Below, one piece after another: positions 45,240-54,050 of a stretch of DNA of 64,000 bases (positions within the stretch are counted from its first letter, which is position 1; each line of letters begins with the position of its first letter). The DNA is from Vibrio mediterranei. GTDB taxonomy: Bacteria > Pseudomonadota > Gammaproteobacteria > Enterobacterales > Vibrionaceae. The stretch lies in the NCBI RefSeq assembly GCF_900088415.1, contig NZ_FLLQ01000001.1, positions 496,001 through 560,000 of the forward strand, in the 5' to 3' direction. Under the pieces are notes generated by a model, which saw only the letters and a program-made list of their open reading frames with translations, did not search any database and had not been told where the DNA came from. The translations under genes and the position numbers were made by a program.

Positions 45240-46028
45240 ATGGTGTCGGAAAAAGTAAATTCAGTCGATCGTCTTATCAACGTTATTGAACGGATTGGCG
45301 AAGCAAAGAGTCCTATCTCAGCTTCTGATATTATCTTCGAGTCAGGGATTCCCAAGCCTACTTGCCACCGATTGTTGCAGCAACTCGATGACGCAAACTA
45401 CATCCAGTCTGATGAACGCGGTCATTTCTATCCAGGCTCACAAATGCTATCTATCGCGTTGGATGTAAGATGGACCAATCAGCATAAACTGCAACGACAA
45501 GCTATTCTACACGGCCTTTCTCGTAAGCTAGAGGAAACCTGCGGTTTGGCCTTGGCGAATGATGACCCTAGCCCGCATATGGTCTACTACGACCGAATTC
45601 AAACCAATTGGCCGCTGCAAATTGTCATTCCGGTTGGATTTCCCACTCCACTTTGGGCATCCGCCAGCGGCAAGCTTTATTTAAGTACTTTGACGCCACC
45701 TCAATTACGTCGAGTATTGAGTAAAATTGAACTGAGCCAGTGTGCGAAAAACACCATTATCGACAAGCAGAGCCTAAAAAAGGAGCTAAGCGTTATTCAA
45801 CGCAGAGGGTACAGCGTGGATGATGAAGAGTTCATTGATGGTATGGTGGCGATCGCACTTCCCCTTTATGACCAATTTGGCAACTTTATGGCAGCGTTAT
45901 TTTGTCATTGTCCAAAGAGCCGTAAAACCGTTGCCGATCTCGAAAATTACCTCCCTATTCTTCGTGTCGCCCAACAGAGCCTAGAAGCCGTATATCAGGA
46001 AATGAAAGAGCTGGCGGAAAGTAAATAG
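45240..46028 (+). CDS. IclR-family transcriptional regulator
   Basis: A 262-residue regulator. The N-terminal winged helix (about 5-65) shows SVDRLINVIERIGEAKSPISASDIIFESGIPKPTCHRLLQQLDDANYI, typical of IclR proteins. The rest is the ligand-binding GAF-like domain with VIPVGFPTPLWASASGKLYLS (the conserved ASGKL region) and RRGYSVDDEEFIDGMVAIALPL. An AAAGGA ribosome site is present. By analogy with KdgR, which acts on sugar-acid genes, it probably represses the adjacent lactonase through the palindrome at its start. The effector is unknown. Confidence 0.92.
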   Translation: MVSEKVNSVDRLINVIERIGEAKSPISASDIIFESGIPKPTCHRLLQQLDDANYIQSDERGHFYPGSQMLSIALDVRWTNQHKLQRQAILHGLSRKLEETCGLALANDDPSPHMVYYDRIQTNWPLQIVIPVGFPTPLWASASGKLYLSTLTPPQLRRVLSKIELSQCAKNTIIDKQSLKKELSVIQRRGYSVDDEEFIDGMVAIALPLYDQFGNFMAALFCHCPKSRKTVADLENYLPILRVAQQSLEAVYQEMKELAESK

Positions 46029-46181
46029 CAAGGTGTGACTCATCTTTACCTAATCATACAGTCACATAGCTAAAGCTTCCTTAAACTGGGGGCATAGCAA
46101 TTACCAAACTTAGCTCTTTTTCACTAAGTTCGTTAGCTGTTCACGTTCGCTATCTCGCCATTTTAAGGAACTCATCAGATT

Positions 46182-47216
46182 ATGAAAAAGCTCTGCTTTT
46201 TAGCTGCATTACTCATCACTGGTCATGCACAGGCACAATGGGACAACCCTGTCGACCGTTATGCCAACGAATATAAAAACCATATCTCTGCTAAATGCCC
46301 GATTCCAAAAGATAATATTCAGCATTTTGTGTACTTTGCACGTGATCGAGAAGCCATACACAATCACCCATTGCTAAACAACACTCGCTTTTCGGGTGCG
46401 CAAATCATGTACTCTTGGGCAATGTTAGAACCAGAGAAAGATCAGTACGACTTTTCTATGATTCAAGCCGATTATGACTATCTAAAAGCACATGGCAAAA
46501 AGCTCTTTATTCAGCTTCAGGACGCGACGTTTGATCCTCGCTACAAAGGTGTACCTAGCTACCTATTGTCTGATGAATACGATGGTGGTGCGGTTTACCA
46601 ATACACAGACGACGGTGAGCCAGAGGGTTGGGTGGCAAAACGGTGGGACAGCAAAGTAAGAGCGCGTTTCGCGAAACTCCTCAACGCATTAGGAAAACAG
46701 TTTGATGGAAAAGTTGAAGGCATCAACCTTCAAGAAACCGCTATTGGCGTTGAGAAAGATCCAAGCTTCACTGAAGCGAGTTATGTCGAAGGACTCAAGG
46801 ATAATATGCGAGCCATGAAACACGCGTTCCCAACCTCCACCACGATGCAATACGCTAACTTTATGGTTGGTGAATGGCTACCATGGGAAGATAAAGGTTA
46901 CTTAAAGAGTATTTATCAATATGGACAAGAAATAGGCGTTGGCCTTGGCGCACCTGACCTTATGATGCGAAAACGCGGACAATTAAATCACGCCCTAGCA
47001 ATGATGCATGAGAATAACTATACCGTGCCACTTGGTATCGCGATACAAGATGGTAACTACATTGGCCAAACCAACAATACTGACGTCGTGGATAACCGAC
47101 AAAGTCTTGTTCCTGCCCTCCACTCATTCGCTCAGTCGTTTCTTCATGTTAACTATATGTTTTGGGTAAACCAAGAACCCTATTTTGAGCAGGATGTATT
47201 ACCTTGCTTTAAGTAA
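46182..47216 (+). CDS. Exported TIM-barrel protein, probable glycoside hydrolase
   Basis: A 344-residue protein with a signal peptide of about 18 residues (ending HAQA) followed by QWDNPVDRY. The sequence has features of a (beta/alpha)8 glycosidase: NTRFSGAQIMYSWAMLEPEKDQYDFSMIQADYDYLKAHGKKLFIQL is like the first strands of clan A barrels, and EGINLQETAIGVE offers a candidate acid/base glutamate. I cannot assign a GH family. It sits 153 bases after the IclR regulator and may belong to the same carbohydrate regulon. A hairpin follows. Confidence 0.78.
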   Translation: MKKLCFLAALLITGHAQAQWDNPVDRYANEYKNHISAKCPIPKDNIQHFVYFARDREAIHNHPLLNNTRFSGAQIMYSWAMLEPEKDQYDFSMIQADYDYLKAHGKKLFIQLQDATFDPRYKGVPSYLLSDEYDGGAVYQYTDDGEPEGWVAKRWDSKVRARFAKLLNALGKQFDGKVEGINLQETAIGVEKDPSFTEASYVEGLKDNMRAMKHAFPTSTTMQYANFMVGEWLPWEDKGYLKSIYQYGQEIGVGLGAPDLMMRKRGQLNHALAMMHENNYTVPLGIAIQDGNYIGQTNNTDVVDNRQSLVPALHSFAQSFLHVNYMFWVNQEPYFEQDVLPCFK

Positions 47217-47234
47217 TCGATAGCCCCGCTGTAA

Positions 47235-47263
47235 AACCTGCCTGAGTCTGCTTCAGGCAGGTT
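47235..47263 (+). terminator. Hairpin after the TIM-barrel gene
   Basis: Perfect 11-bp arms AACCTGCCTGA and TCAGGCAGGTT with a 7-base loop, 18 bases after the stop. The T-tract is weak. Confidence 0.6.
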
Positions 47264-47414
47264 GAAATCTTAAGGTGCTTGTTTCCTGAGCATTTGGTAA
47301 CTGCACATGAATCAATCCATGACATTCACAATAAATCTCGCTACCATTCACGCAATGTAAATAATTCTCATTGGCGGCTAACATTCTTGTTTGCCGGTGC
47401 GCCGCTATTTTGCT

Positions 47415-48734
47415 ATGACTATTTCTCATTCAGATTACTTCAAAATTGCTCTGCCCTTTATTATCTCCACAGTCACTCAGCCTCTGCTGGGTGCCGTCGA
47501 TACTGCTGTGATTGGCCACTTAGGTATCACAGAGCTGATTGGTGGCGTTGCTATCGGGACGGTCATTATGAACACCCTATATTGGTTGTTCGGTTTTTTC
47601 CGAGTTAGTACAACGGGCCAAAGTGCAATGGCATTAGGTAAAGGTGATGACGCATTGATGACAAATAGTTTGATGCGCCCATTTGTTCTTGCTGCTGTTG
47701 TCGGTGCAAGCTTTATCCTACTACAGTCCGTCATTTGGCAAGGAGCACTCTGGATAATAGAGCCCGAAAATGCCGTAGCTGAACAAGCCCATATCTATTT
47801 TGGTATTTTGATCTTCGGTGCTCCGTTTGTGCTTCTCAACTACACCATTATTGGTTGGTTGATGGGGCAAGCGAAAGCGAAAGAAACTTTATACACCCAG
47901 GTCTTTGGCAATGTCTTGAATATTGTCCTTGATGCCCTGTTTGTACTGTACTTTGACCTTGGTGTAGCGGGTGTGGCTTATGCAAGCTTGATTGCACAGA
48001 TCACGACATTTGCGATTGGAATGACGTTAGTATTCAATACACAAGGAATGTCTCTAACTCGCCTTATTTCCTCCGCCAAAATGAGTAGGCGCGACTTCTC
48101 AACGATCGTCTCATCGAACACTGATTTGATGTTGAGAACGGTCTGCATTTTAGTTTTCTTCAACATGATGGCAAGAGTTGGCTCTCAACTAGGGGCTGAC
48201 GTACTTGCGGTTAACGCCATTCTTATGCAAATTACTTTTATCGTCAGCTACATGTTTGACGGTATCGCCAATGCCTCTAGTGTTTTCGCAGGTAAAGCCG
48301 TCGGACAAAACAATCCAAAGATGCTAGATCGAGTACTAACACTCAATTTCCAGTGGACATCGGGCTTCATCGTAATTCTCACTCTGTTGGTGCTGATGTT
48401 CCAATCGCATTTAGTTTTACTGTTCACGACACAAACAGAACTCGTCAGCTTGTATCACCAAGTGGCAGCTTGGCTAATTGTATTCCCCTTGGTTGCCGGG
48501 TACGGCTTAACGGTCTACGGGATCTTTACCGGAACCGGAACAACCCGACCGGTCAGAGACTCCAGTATTGCTACACTGATGGTGTTTTTATTGGCGCAAT
48601 TATTGGTTGTTCCACTTTGGGGTAACCACGGTTTATGGCTTGCTTTTACTATTTTTTATTGTGGCCGAATCGTCTTTCTCTATCCATTCATCGGTCAAGT
48701 TAAGCAAAAGTGTGGTCATCAAACCATTTCTTAG
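47415..48734 (+). CDS. MATE-family efflux transporter, DinF-like
   Basis: About 439 residues from ATG 47415; an upstream in-frame TTG would add eight residues. Twelve hydrophobic segments form the MATE fold, with the DinF-branch N-terminus SDYFKIALPFIISTVTQPLLGAVDTAVIGHLG and the DGIANASSVFAGKAVGQ segment in the second half. These proteins export organic cations or oxidised metabolites using sodium or proton gradients. Unlike E. coli dinF, there is no lexA gene or LexA box here. A terminator follows, so it is separate from the ABC importer downstream, although the two are adjacent. Confidence 0.9.
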   Translation: MTISHSDYFKIALPFIISTVTQPLLGAVDTAVIGHLGITELIGGVAIGTVIMNTLYWLFGFFRVSTTGQSAMALGKGDDALMTNSLMRPFVLAAVVGASFILLQSVIWQGALWIIEPENAVAEQAHIYFGILIFGAPFVLLNYTIIGWLMGQAKAKETLYTQVFGNVLNIVLDALFVLYFDLGVAGVAYASLIAQITTFAIGMTLVFNTQGMSLTRLISSAKMSRRDFSTIVSSNTDLMLRTVCILVFFNMMARVGSQLGADVLAVNAILMQITFIVSYMFDGIANASSVFAGKAVGQNNPKMLDRVLTLNFQWTSGFIVILTLLVLMFQSHLVLLFTTQTELVSLYHQVAAWLIVFPLVAGYGLTVYGIFTGTGTTRPVRDSSIATLMVFLLAQLLVVPLWGNHGLWLAFTIFYCGRIVFLYPFIGQVKQKCGHQTIS

Positions 48735-48762
48735 CCCCAACCACAAAACCATACTATTCAAG

Positions 48763-48786
48763 AAGCACTCTTTTGAGTGCTTTTTT
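48763..48786 (+). terminator. Intrinsic terminator after the MATE gene
   Basis: Arms AAGCACTC and GAGTGCTT around TTTT, followed by a T-run. Confidence 0.85.
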
Positions 48787-48865
48787 GATTTAATCTGGTG
48801 ATACACCAGCTAGAAAATCTACACCGTAATCTGTGCATTGCTCTTCTCTTACCTAACTCGTGATG

Positions 48866-48892
48866 ATAACATTGTTATGTTATAACGTATTA
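48866..48892. promoter_or_regulatory. Zur-like operator before the ABC importer
   Basis: Three alternating half-sites ATAAC / GTTAT / ATAAC are spaced 8 bases apart. Read on the minus strand, CGTTATAACATAACAA agrees with most positions of the gammaproteobacterial Zur consensus core ATGTTATAATATAACAT. The next start codon is at 48908. Confidence 0.5.
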
Positions 48893-48907
48893 TTTAAGAG
48901 TTTTTTC

Positions 48908-49666
48908 GTGACACCTCCTCTCCTCGCCATAAATCAACTATCCATAAGCAGTAAAGACCGAATCCTATTTCAAGGTATTCAGTTTGACGTATCTGCGGGG
49001 GAAATGCTGGCCGTAATGGGTCCTTCAGGTATTGGTAAGTCCATGCTATCTAAAGCCATTGCGGGCTTTACTCCAGACACCATATCCGTATCGGGTACGA
49101 TAACAATTGCGGGCAGTGAAGTCTGTAAGATTCCATTGCTTAATCGTTCTGCACAACAACGGCCAGCCTTCATTTTTCAGGATGCCCTTCAAGCGCTTAA
49201 TCCTTTAGTTTCTGTAGAGAAGCAGCTCTGTCTCGCTCTCACCGGAGACCAAACAAAGCCAAGCGCTAGAAATCGGAACACCATAGTTAATCTACTTGCT
49301 CGTCTTGGGTTTCCCGATCCGGCCATAGTATTAACCAATTATCCTAGCCAACTCTCTGGTGGGCAGAGACAACGCATTTGCATCGCTATTGGTTTATTGA
49401 GCCAAGCTCAAGTATTAATTGCAGACGAACCGACAAGTGCTCTCGATCCTGTCACTGAACAGGAAATATTGACTCTCATTCGCCAAAGCGTAAAGCAGTC
49501 CAATATGGCTGGTATTTTGATTACACACGACCTAAATAGTGCGTTAGCTTGCGACAAATTACTGGTTATTGACGAAGGAAAAGTCGTTGCTTATGGCGAA
49601 CCGCGTGTCGCTCTTGAGTCCAGTTCTCATCATTTTTGTCGTTCACTGAAAGGACTCCTTCAATGA
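48908..49666 (+). CDS. ABC importer ATPase 1 (Dpp/Opp/Nik D-type)
   Basis: About 252 residues from GTG 48908, which has AAGAG 7 bases before it; an upstream ATG at 48860 would start inside the likely operator. Walker A is GPSGIGKSM (Met replacing the usual Ser/Thr after the lysine-serine), the signature is LSGGQRQRICIAIGL, Walker B is VLIADEPTSALDP and the switch is THDLNSAL. It is the first ATPase of a four-gene peptide/nickel-type importer and overlaps the second ATPase gene by 30 bases or less, depending on that start. The transported molecule may be a metal complex, given the operator. Confidence 0.88.
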   Translation: MTPPLLAINQLSISSKDRILFQGIQFDVSAGEMLAVMGPSGIGKSMLSKAIAGFTPDTISVSGTITIAGSEVCKIPLLNRSAQQRPAFIFQDALQALNPLVSVEKQLCLALTGDQTKPSARNRNTIVNLLARLGFPDPAIVLTNYPSQLSGGQRQRICIAIGLLSQAQVLIADEPTSALDPVTEQEILTLIRQSVKQSNMAGILITHDLNSALACDKLLVIDEGKVVAYGEPRVALESSSHHFCRSLKGLLQ

Positions 49667-50490
49667 CTGCCATTATCGAAGAAACTATCATGAACTGCAG
49701 TAAAGTAAGTTCAACTTTAGTGAGCTTTAGCAATGTCAGTGTGCACCACTACTCCACTCCTAAATGGTTGGGTGGAAAACCATTTAAAGCACTCAGTAAT
49801 GTTTCTCTTCAGATCGAGAATCAAAACATTGCCATTGTCGGTCCATCGGGTGCCGGAAAGTCTACGCTTATTGAATTGCTCTTTGGCTTACGAACACCTT
49901 CACTAGGAAACGTTCAAATCGCGGGAAGGACACTTCCTCTCCACAACGCAAGCGAGCGTTTGAGGGTCTGCAGTGAAGTACAAATGGTTCCCCAAGAGCC
50001 ACACACAAGTTTAAATCCGTATTACACAGTCAAACAAATCCTGATTGAACCACTAGAAAACCTCAAAATTGGGGGGAACCACCCACAGCTCGCACAAATT
50101 GCACTGAACGAGGTTGGCTTGACCACGGACTTGTTGTCACTCTACCCACAACAGCTTTCAGCAGGTCAGGCACAGCGAATCGCCATCGCTCGTGCGCTCA
50201 TTGTAAAACCCAAGTTACTTGTTGCAGACGAACCTACCAGTAGCTTAGACCCAGTAAATCGCCAACGAATAATCGAACTGCTCAACTCGCTAAAGCAAAA
50301 ATATGACCTGCAACTACTTCTTGTCAGTCACGACCTCAAGGCAGCAATCGCGCTATGTGAAGAGATAGTGGTCTTAGATCAAGGAGAGATCGTCGAATAC
50401 GGCTTTGTTAAACAAATCATGGAACAACCTGTTCACCCAACAACACAGGCACTGATTCGTGCCCAAATTCATTCAAAAACGAATACTTAA
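49663..50490 (+). CDS. ABC importer ATPase 2 (Dpp/Opp/Nik F-type)
   Basis: About 275 residues if started at ATG 49663, overlapping the first ATPase gene by four bases (ATGA); a longer start is at 49636. Walker A GPSGAGKST, Q-loop MVPQEPHTSLNPYYTV, signature LSAGQAQRIAIARAL (alanine in place of the first glycine), Walker B LLVADEPTSSLDP and switch LVSHDLKAAI are all visible. The sequence following the core, YGFVKQIMEQPVHPTTQALI, fits the OppF/DppF tail. It pairs with the first ATPase to drive import through the fused permease. Confidence 0.88.
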   Translation: MTAIIEETIMNCSKVSSTLVSFSNVSVHHYSTPKWLGGKPFKALSNVSLQIENQNIAIVGPSGAGKSTLIELLFGLRTPSLGNVQIAGRTLPLHNASERLRVCSEVQMVPQEPHTSLNPYYTVKQILIEPLENLKIGGNHPQLAQIALNEVGLTTDLLSLYPQQLSAGQAQRIAIARALIVKPKLLVADEPTSSLDPVNRQRIIELLNSLKQKYDLQLLLVSHDLKAAIALCEEIVVLDQGEIVEYGFVKQIMEQPVHPTTQALIRAQIHSKTNT

Positions 50491-50513
50491 CACAACATCA
50501 CCGAGACATAATC

Positions 50514-52007
50514 ATGCGTTTTCACTCAATTAAATTGGCATGCGCGCTTGCGTTCGCTCTACCGTTAACTGGCTGTTTTGATTCACAAACTGAAAACAGT
50601 GAATCAAGCGTCAAATCCGAGATTCGTGTGGCAATGATGCAGCCACCTCGCACTGGACTATCACCATTATCTGACGACGCTTTCAAATTATCACGTTGGA
50701 GCACAGCGGAAACGTTAATCAATCTTTCCCCGGCTTCTGAGGTTGAACCAATGCTGGCTACCGATTGGAAGCAGATTGACCCACTCACATGGCACTTCAC
50801 TATTCGCCAGGGTGTGAAATTCCACGATGGTTCCATGCTAACCGCAGAATCAGTGGTTAGCTCACTGCAACAGGCTTTGAGTGCTGCACCTAAGCCTCGT
50901 ATACTTGATGGTGTTGACCTCACTGTGAGAGCCCTTGATTCATCGCACGTAGAAATCAAGACAACATTTAATGACCCTTTACTACCTAGCCGCTTATCAA
51001 GTCCTCAACTCGCCATTTTGGCGGCAAATGCATATAAAGAGAATGGTCGAGTCGTACCTACTGGTGCAGGCACTGGTCCATTTGAATTAATCGAAATTAA
51101 CGGCACAACCAGTGCCAAACTAAAACGATTCGATGACTACTGGGGTGAGAAAGCTCACATAGACACGGTCATCGCTGAGTATGTTCCAAATGGCTTTGCA
51201 CGTGCAGCAGCACTGCGCACAGGTTCCGCTGATGTTGTCGAAGCTGTGCCTGTATCTCAAATAGCAACGATTGATAGCAACCTTTTATACGAAGTGGCTA
51301 TGCCGCGTACTAACACGCTCTACTTAAACAATAAGTCGGATGTTTTTAGCCAATTGGAGTTGCGCCAAGTTGCCGCCGCCGCGGTAGATAGAGAGCAAAT
51401 CATTAAGACTGTGTATGAAAACCATGCCGATATTGCGAAGGGTTTGTTAGGTCCGGCACTTGCTTGGGCTGCACCACTTCGTCCCGAAGCATCACCGATT
51501 GAAGCTAAAACAAAGGCAAATGGTGAGAAAATCGTCATAGGTACTTTCACTGACCGTGCTGAACTTCCTGAAGTCGCCGCTTTGCTCAAACAGCAGCTTG
51601 AAAGCGCAGGCTTCCAAGTAGAACTTGATATCCGTGAGTACGCTCAAATTGAAAACGATGCATTAGCGGGTAATTTTGATGCCTTTATTCTTTCTAGAGC
51701 GACAGTTTTGGATTCAGGCGATCCTATCGCATATATGATGAGTGATTTTGGCTGTAAGGGATCGTTCAACTTAGGTCAATTCTGTTCTGAGGAAGTCGAC
51801 AACGCTCTGACTTACGCCGATCTACAGCCTTTAGGACCAAAACGTCAACAAGCCATCATTGCTGCAGAACAGATCATTTTGAACGATTTCGCTGCCATTC
51901 CACTGCTACACGAACGTGTCATTCAGGGTGAAAGCCTTCGTGTTTCTGATGCTGTTCGTGACCCAAGCGAACGTCGCCTTATCAATGCGAACACTAAGGT
52001 GAACTAA
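50514..52007 (+). CDS. ABC importer substrate-binding lipoprotein (SBP_bac_5)
   Basis: A 497-residue lipoprotein with lipobox PLTGC (Cys21). The mature protein is a peptide/nickel-type binding protein: VEPMLATDWKQIDPLTWHFTIRQGVKFHDGSMLTAESVVSSLQQAL is the canonical family region. Lipid anchoring is unusual for Gram-negative family members but not rare. The pocket ligands cannot be read from sequence; both peptides and metal-chelate complexes are bound by relatives (OppA, NikA, CntA). It sits between the two ATPase genes and the permease gene with short gaps. Confidence 0.9.
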   Translation: MRFHSIKLACALAFALPLTGCFDSQTENSESSVKSEIRVAMMQPPRTGLSPLSDDAFKLSRWSTAETLINLSPASEVEPMLATDWKQIDPLTWHFTIRQGVKFHDGSMLTAESVVSSLQQALSAAPKPRILDGVDLTVRALDSSHVEIKTTFNDPLLPSRLSSPQLAILAANAYKENGRVVPTGAGTGPFELIEINGTTSAKLKRFDDYWGEKAHIDTVIAEYVPNGFARAAALRTGSADVVEAVPVSQIATIDSNLLYEVAMPRTNTLYLNNKSDVFSQLELRQVAAAAVDREQIIKTVYENHADIAKGLLGPALAWAAPLRPEASPIEAKTKANGEKIVIGTFTDRAELPEVAALLKQQLESAGFQVELDIREYAQIENDALAGNFDAFILSRATVLDSGDPIAYMMSDFGCKGSFNLGQFCSEEVDNALTYADLQPLGPKRQQAIIAAEQIILNDFAAIPLLHERVIQGESLRVSDAVRDPSERRLINANTKVN

Positions 52008-52011
52008 CTTA

Positions 52012-53748
52012 ATGTTGTCTGTTGATACTTCTCGACGAATATTCGATGTGCTAACACCTTGGTTATCAAGACTTATCTCATTGATCGTCGTCGTCATTTT
52101 AGTGGGTTTGATGCCAGATATTGCTGGTATTGACCCAAGCCAATCGATTTTGCGTGCCCGCGCCGGACAACAACACATGTTAACGCCGGAAGCACTTGCC
52201 GCGGTAAGAGCCGATTTACAGCTTGACCGTAGTGCAATGGAACGATTAACAGACTGGCTTAGTGACGCTCTGCATGGTGATCTAGGCTACTCATGGATCG
52301 ATGGTTCACCGGTCATAGATGGTATTCAACAGACAATGTCGACCTCTCTGTTACTGATGTCGATGGCACTAGGTTTAACCTTTGTACTGTGTGGGTTTAG
52401 CTTAGTTCATACCTTGTTTAGCTGGAAACAAAGAAAGCTAAAGCAAACCCATAATAGCCTGAGTACTGTGCTCATCTCGTTACCTGAATACGTAGTAGCG
52501 TCCGTTCTCATCCTTATTCTATCTATTTGGTTGGGTTGGTTCCCCCCCTACGGGTGGCAAAGCTGGCACCATATTTGGCTGCCTAGTCTGGCACTTGCAC
52601 TTCCCGCTAGCGGTCTTTTGAGTCGCCTGTTAAGGGACAGTTTGCAGCGCGTCCTCAATGAACCATGGGTGATCACTTGGCTCAGTGCGAACATCAGTTC
52701 CTTCCAGATCATGCGCTTCGCATTAAAACGTGCAGTCAGCAGTTTGATCCCGCAAGTCGCGATGATAATGATCGGCCTGACCGGTGGAGCGGTTGCTGTC
52801 GAGCAGATTTTTTCCATCCCAGGAATAGGACGACTAATTTTAGGTGCAGCGAAAGCACAAGATCTACCAGTGCTCCAAGGTGGTTTGTTAGTACTGCTAT
52901 TTATTTCGATTTTCATCAGTAGCTTGAGCTTGCTTGTTCAACAGTTGTTGTTAGGCCACAGTCTCAGAAACGGTAAGCTTATCAGTAGTCATTCATCTTT
53001 TGCGTTTACCTCGAGTAATAACAAACGATTGACGGCGGGTTTAATCTTTTCACTGTTGCTGGCTGTTGTTATCTGGTCATTGTTTCGCGACCCGTTTAGC
53101 AGTCAGTTCATCAGACTTGCTGCTCCGAGCTTGCAGGCACCTTTAGGTGGCGACGGCATTGGACGTGACCTTCTAGCCCGCATTGGGTCTGGTATGTTAT
53201 CGACGTTTTGGGCAGGGTTTGTCGCGACAGTGCTAAGTTTGGTTGTGGGTATGGTTCTTGGGTTCAACACTCGATACAGCCAAGGTTTAATCGAAATAAC
53301 CAAGGGTATTCCTTATATTATCGCTGGCTTATTGGTTGCTGGAATGACGGGGATGAATCCAAACAGTTCCATGATTGCCATTGTTTTGGTGTCTTGGGCC
53401 CCTCTTGCGGCTCACTGCTCAAGTCTTATCGTTGAGGCTAAAGCGCAGCCCTACACGCATCTTGCGCCGATATGGGGAACGAGCAAATTCAAGATACTTA
53501 GGTACTATCTCCTTCCTTATGTGCTTCCGCCATTATTGAGACATGCACTACTTAGAATGCCAGTGATTACGCTAAGCTTAACGTCGCTGAGTTTTATCGG
53601 TCTTGGCGCCAAGCCACCCTCACCCGAATGGGGGCTGATGATTGCAGAAAACCTACCGTATATTGAACGAGCACCGCTTGGCGTACTTGGTCCAATTTTC
53701 GGATTAGTGCTGTTAGGCATTGCTATTAACCTTTTGTTTGACGATTAA
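52012..53748 (+). CDS. Fused ABC importer permease (DppB- and DppC-like halves)
   Basis: A 578-residue inner-membrane protein that contains both permeases of an Opp/Dpp/Nik-type importer in one chain. The first half (about 1-315) is DppB-like, with a GLMPDIAGIDPS periplasmic stretch and the IPGIGRLILGAAKAQDLPVLQGG EAA-region end. The second half (about 330-578) is DppC-like, with the hallmark PLGGDGIGRDLLARIGSGM, an EAA-type loop near PIWGTSKFKILRYYLLPYVL, and SLSFIGLGAKPPSPEWG. No stop or frameshift separates them. Separate genes are the rule in this family, so the fusion is notable. It ends the operon. Confidence 0.9.
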   Translation: MLSVDTSRRIFDVLTPWLSRLISLIVVVILVGLMPDIAGIDPSQSILRARAGQQHMLTPEALAAVRADLQLDRSAMERLTDWLSDALHGDLGYSWIDGSPVIDGIQQTMSTSLLLMSMALGLTFVLCGFSLVHTLFSWKQRKLKQTHNSLSTVLISLPEYVVASVLILILSIWLGWFPPYGWQSWHHIWLPSLALALPASGLLSRLLRDSLQRVLNEPWVITWLSANISSFQIMRFALKRAVSSLIPQVAMIMIGLTGGAVAVEQIFSIPGIGRLILGAAKAQDLPVLQGGLLVLLFISIFISSLSLLVQQLLLGHSLRNGKLISSHSSFAFTSSNNKRLTAGLIFSLLLAVVIWSLFRDPFSSQFIRLAAPSLQAPLGGDGIGRDLLARIGSGMLSTFWAGFVATVLSLVVGMVLGFNTRYSQGLIEITKGIPYIIAGLLVAGMTGMNPNSSMIAIVLVSWAPLAAHCSSLIVEAKAQPYTHLAPIWGTSKFKILRYYLLPYVLPPLLRHALLRMPVITLSLTSLSFIGLGAKPPSPEWGLMIAENLPYIERAPLGVLGPIFGLVLLGIAINLLFDD

Positions 53749-53774
53749 TTGTCAACCGAAACGCTAAAGCAGGT

Positions 53775-53808
53775 AGTGCTGTGAAATTCGTTTCGACCAT
53801 TTAGCACT
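53775..53808 (+). terminator. Possible hairpin after the ABC operon
   Basis: Arms TAGTGCT and AGCACTA enclose a smaller GAAA-TTCG-TTTC stem. The T-tract is weak. Confidence 0.4.
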
Positions 53809-53874
53809 AAACAGAGAAGTATCTATAAGAGAAATACCCTTTGTTATGACTTCTTTCAATATAGCGCCCAAAAG

Positions 53875-53927
53875 GTGTCCTATTTGTGTTAAAATCCGTC
53901 CTTCAGGATTAGATGTAAAACGGACAC
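53875..53927. promoter_or_regulatory. Inverted-repeat structure upstream of the BCCT gene
   Basis: Outer arms GTGTCC and GGACAC and inner arms AATCC and GGATT are nested over 53 bases, about 120 bases before the likely start codon. It may be a regulator site or a leader hairpin. Confidence 0.35.
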
Positions 53928-54050
53928 TTTCATCATAAACTACTGATTAACATAATGTTAATTGGAAGAATTTCGAATTCTAATCAGTTATTAATTAAAC
54001 ATGGAGTTGGTCTTTATATTCGTTCACACGAATATGTAAACCTCATAATT

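Noticed and set aside
47217..47414. LexA box upstream of the DinF-like MATE gene
   Set aside because: E. coli dinF is SOS-regulated, but no CTGT-N8-ACAG site is present here.
48860..48907. Upstream ATG start for the first ABC ATPase
   Set aside because: It would place coding sequence over the Zur-like site; GTG 48908 has a suitable ribosome site and matches the family's N-terminus better.
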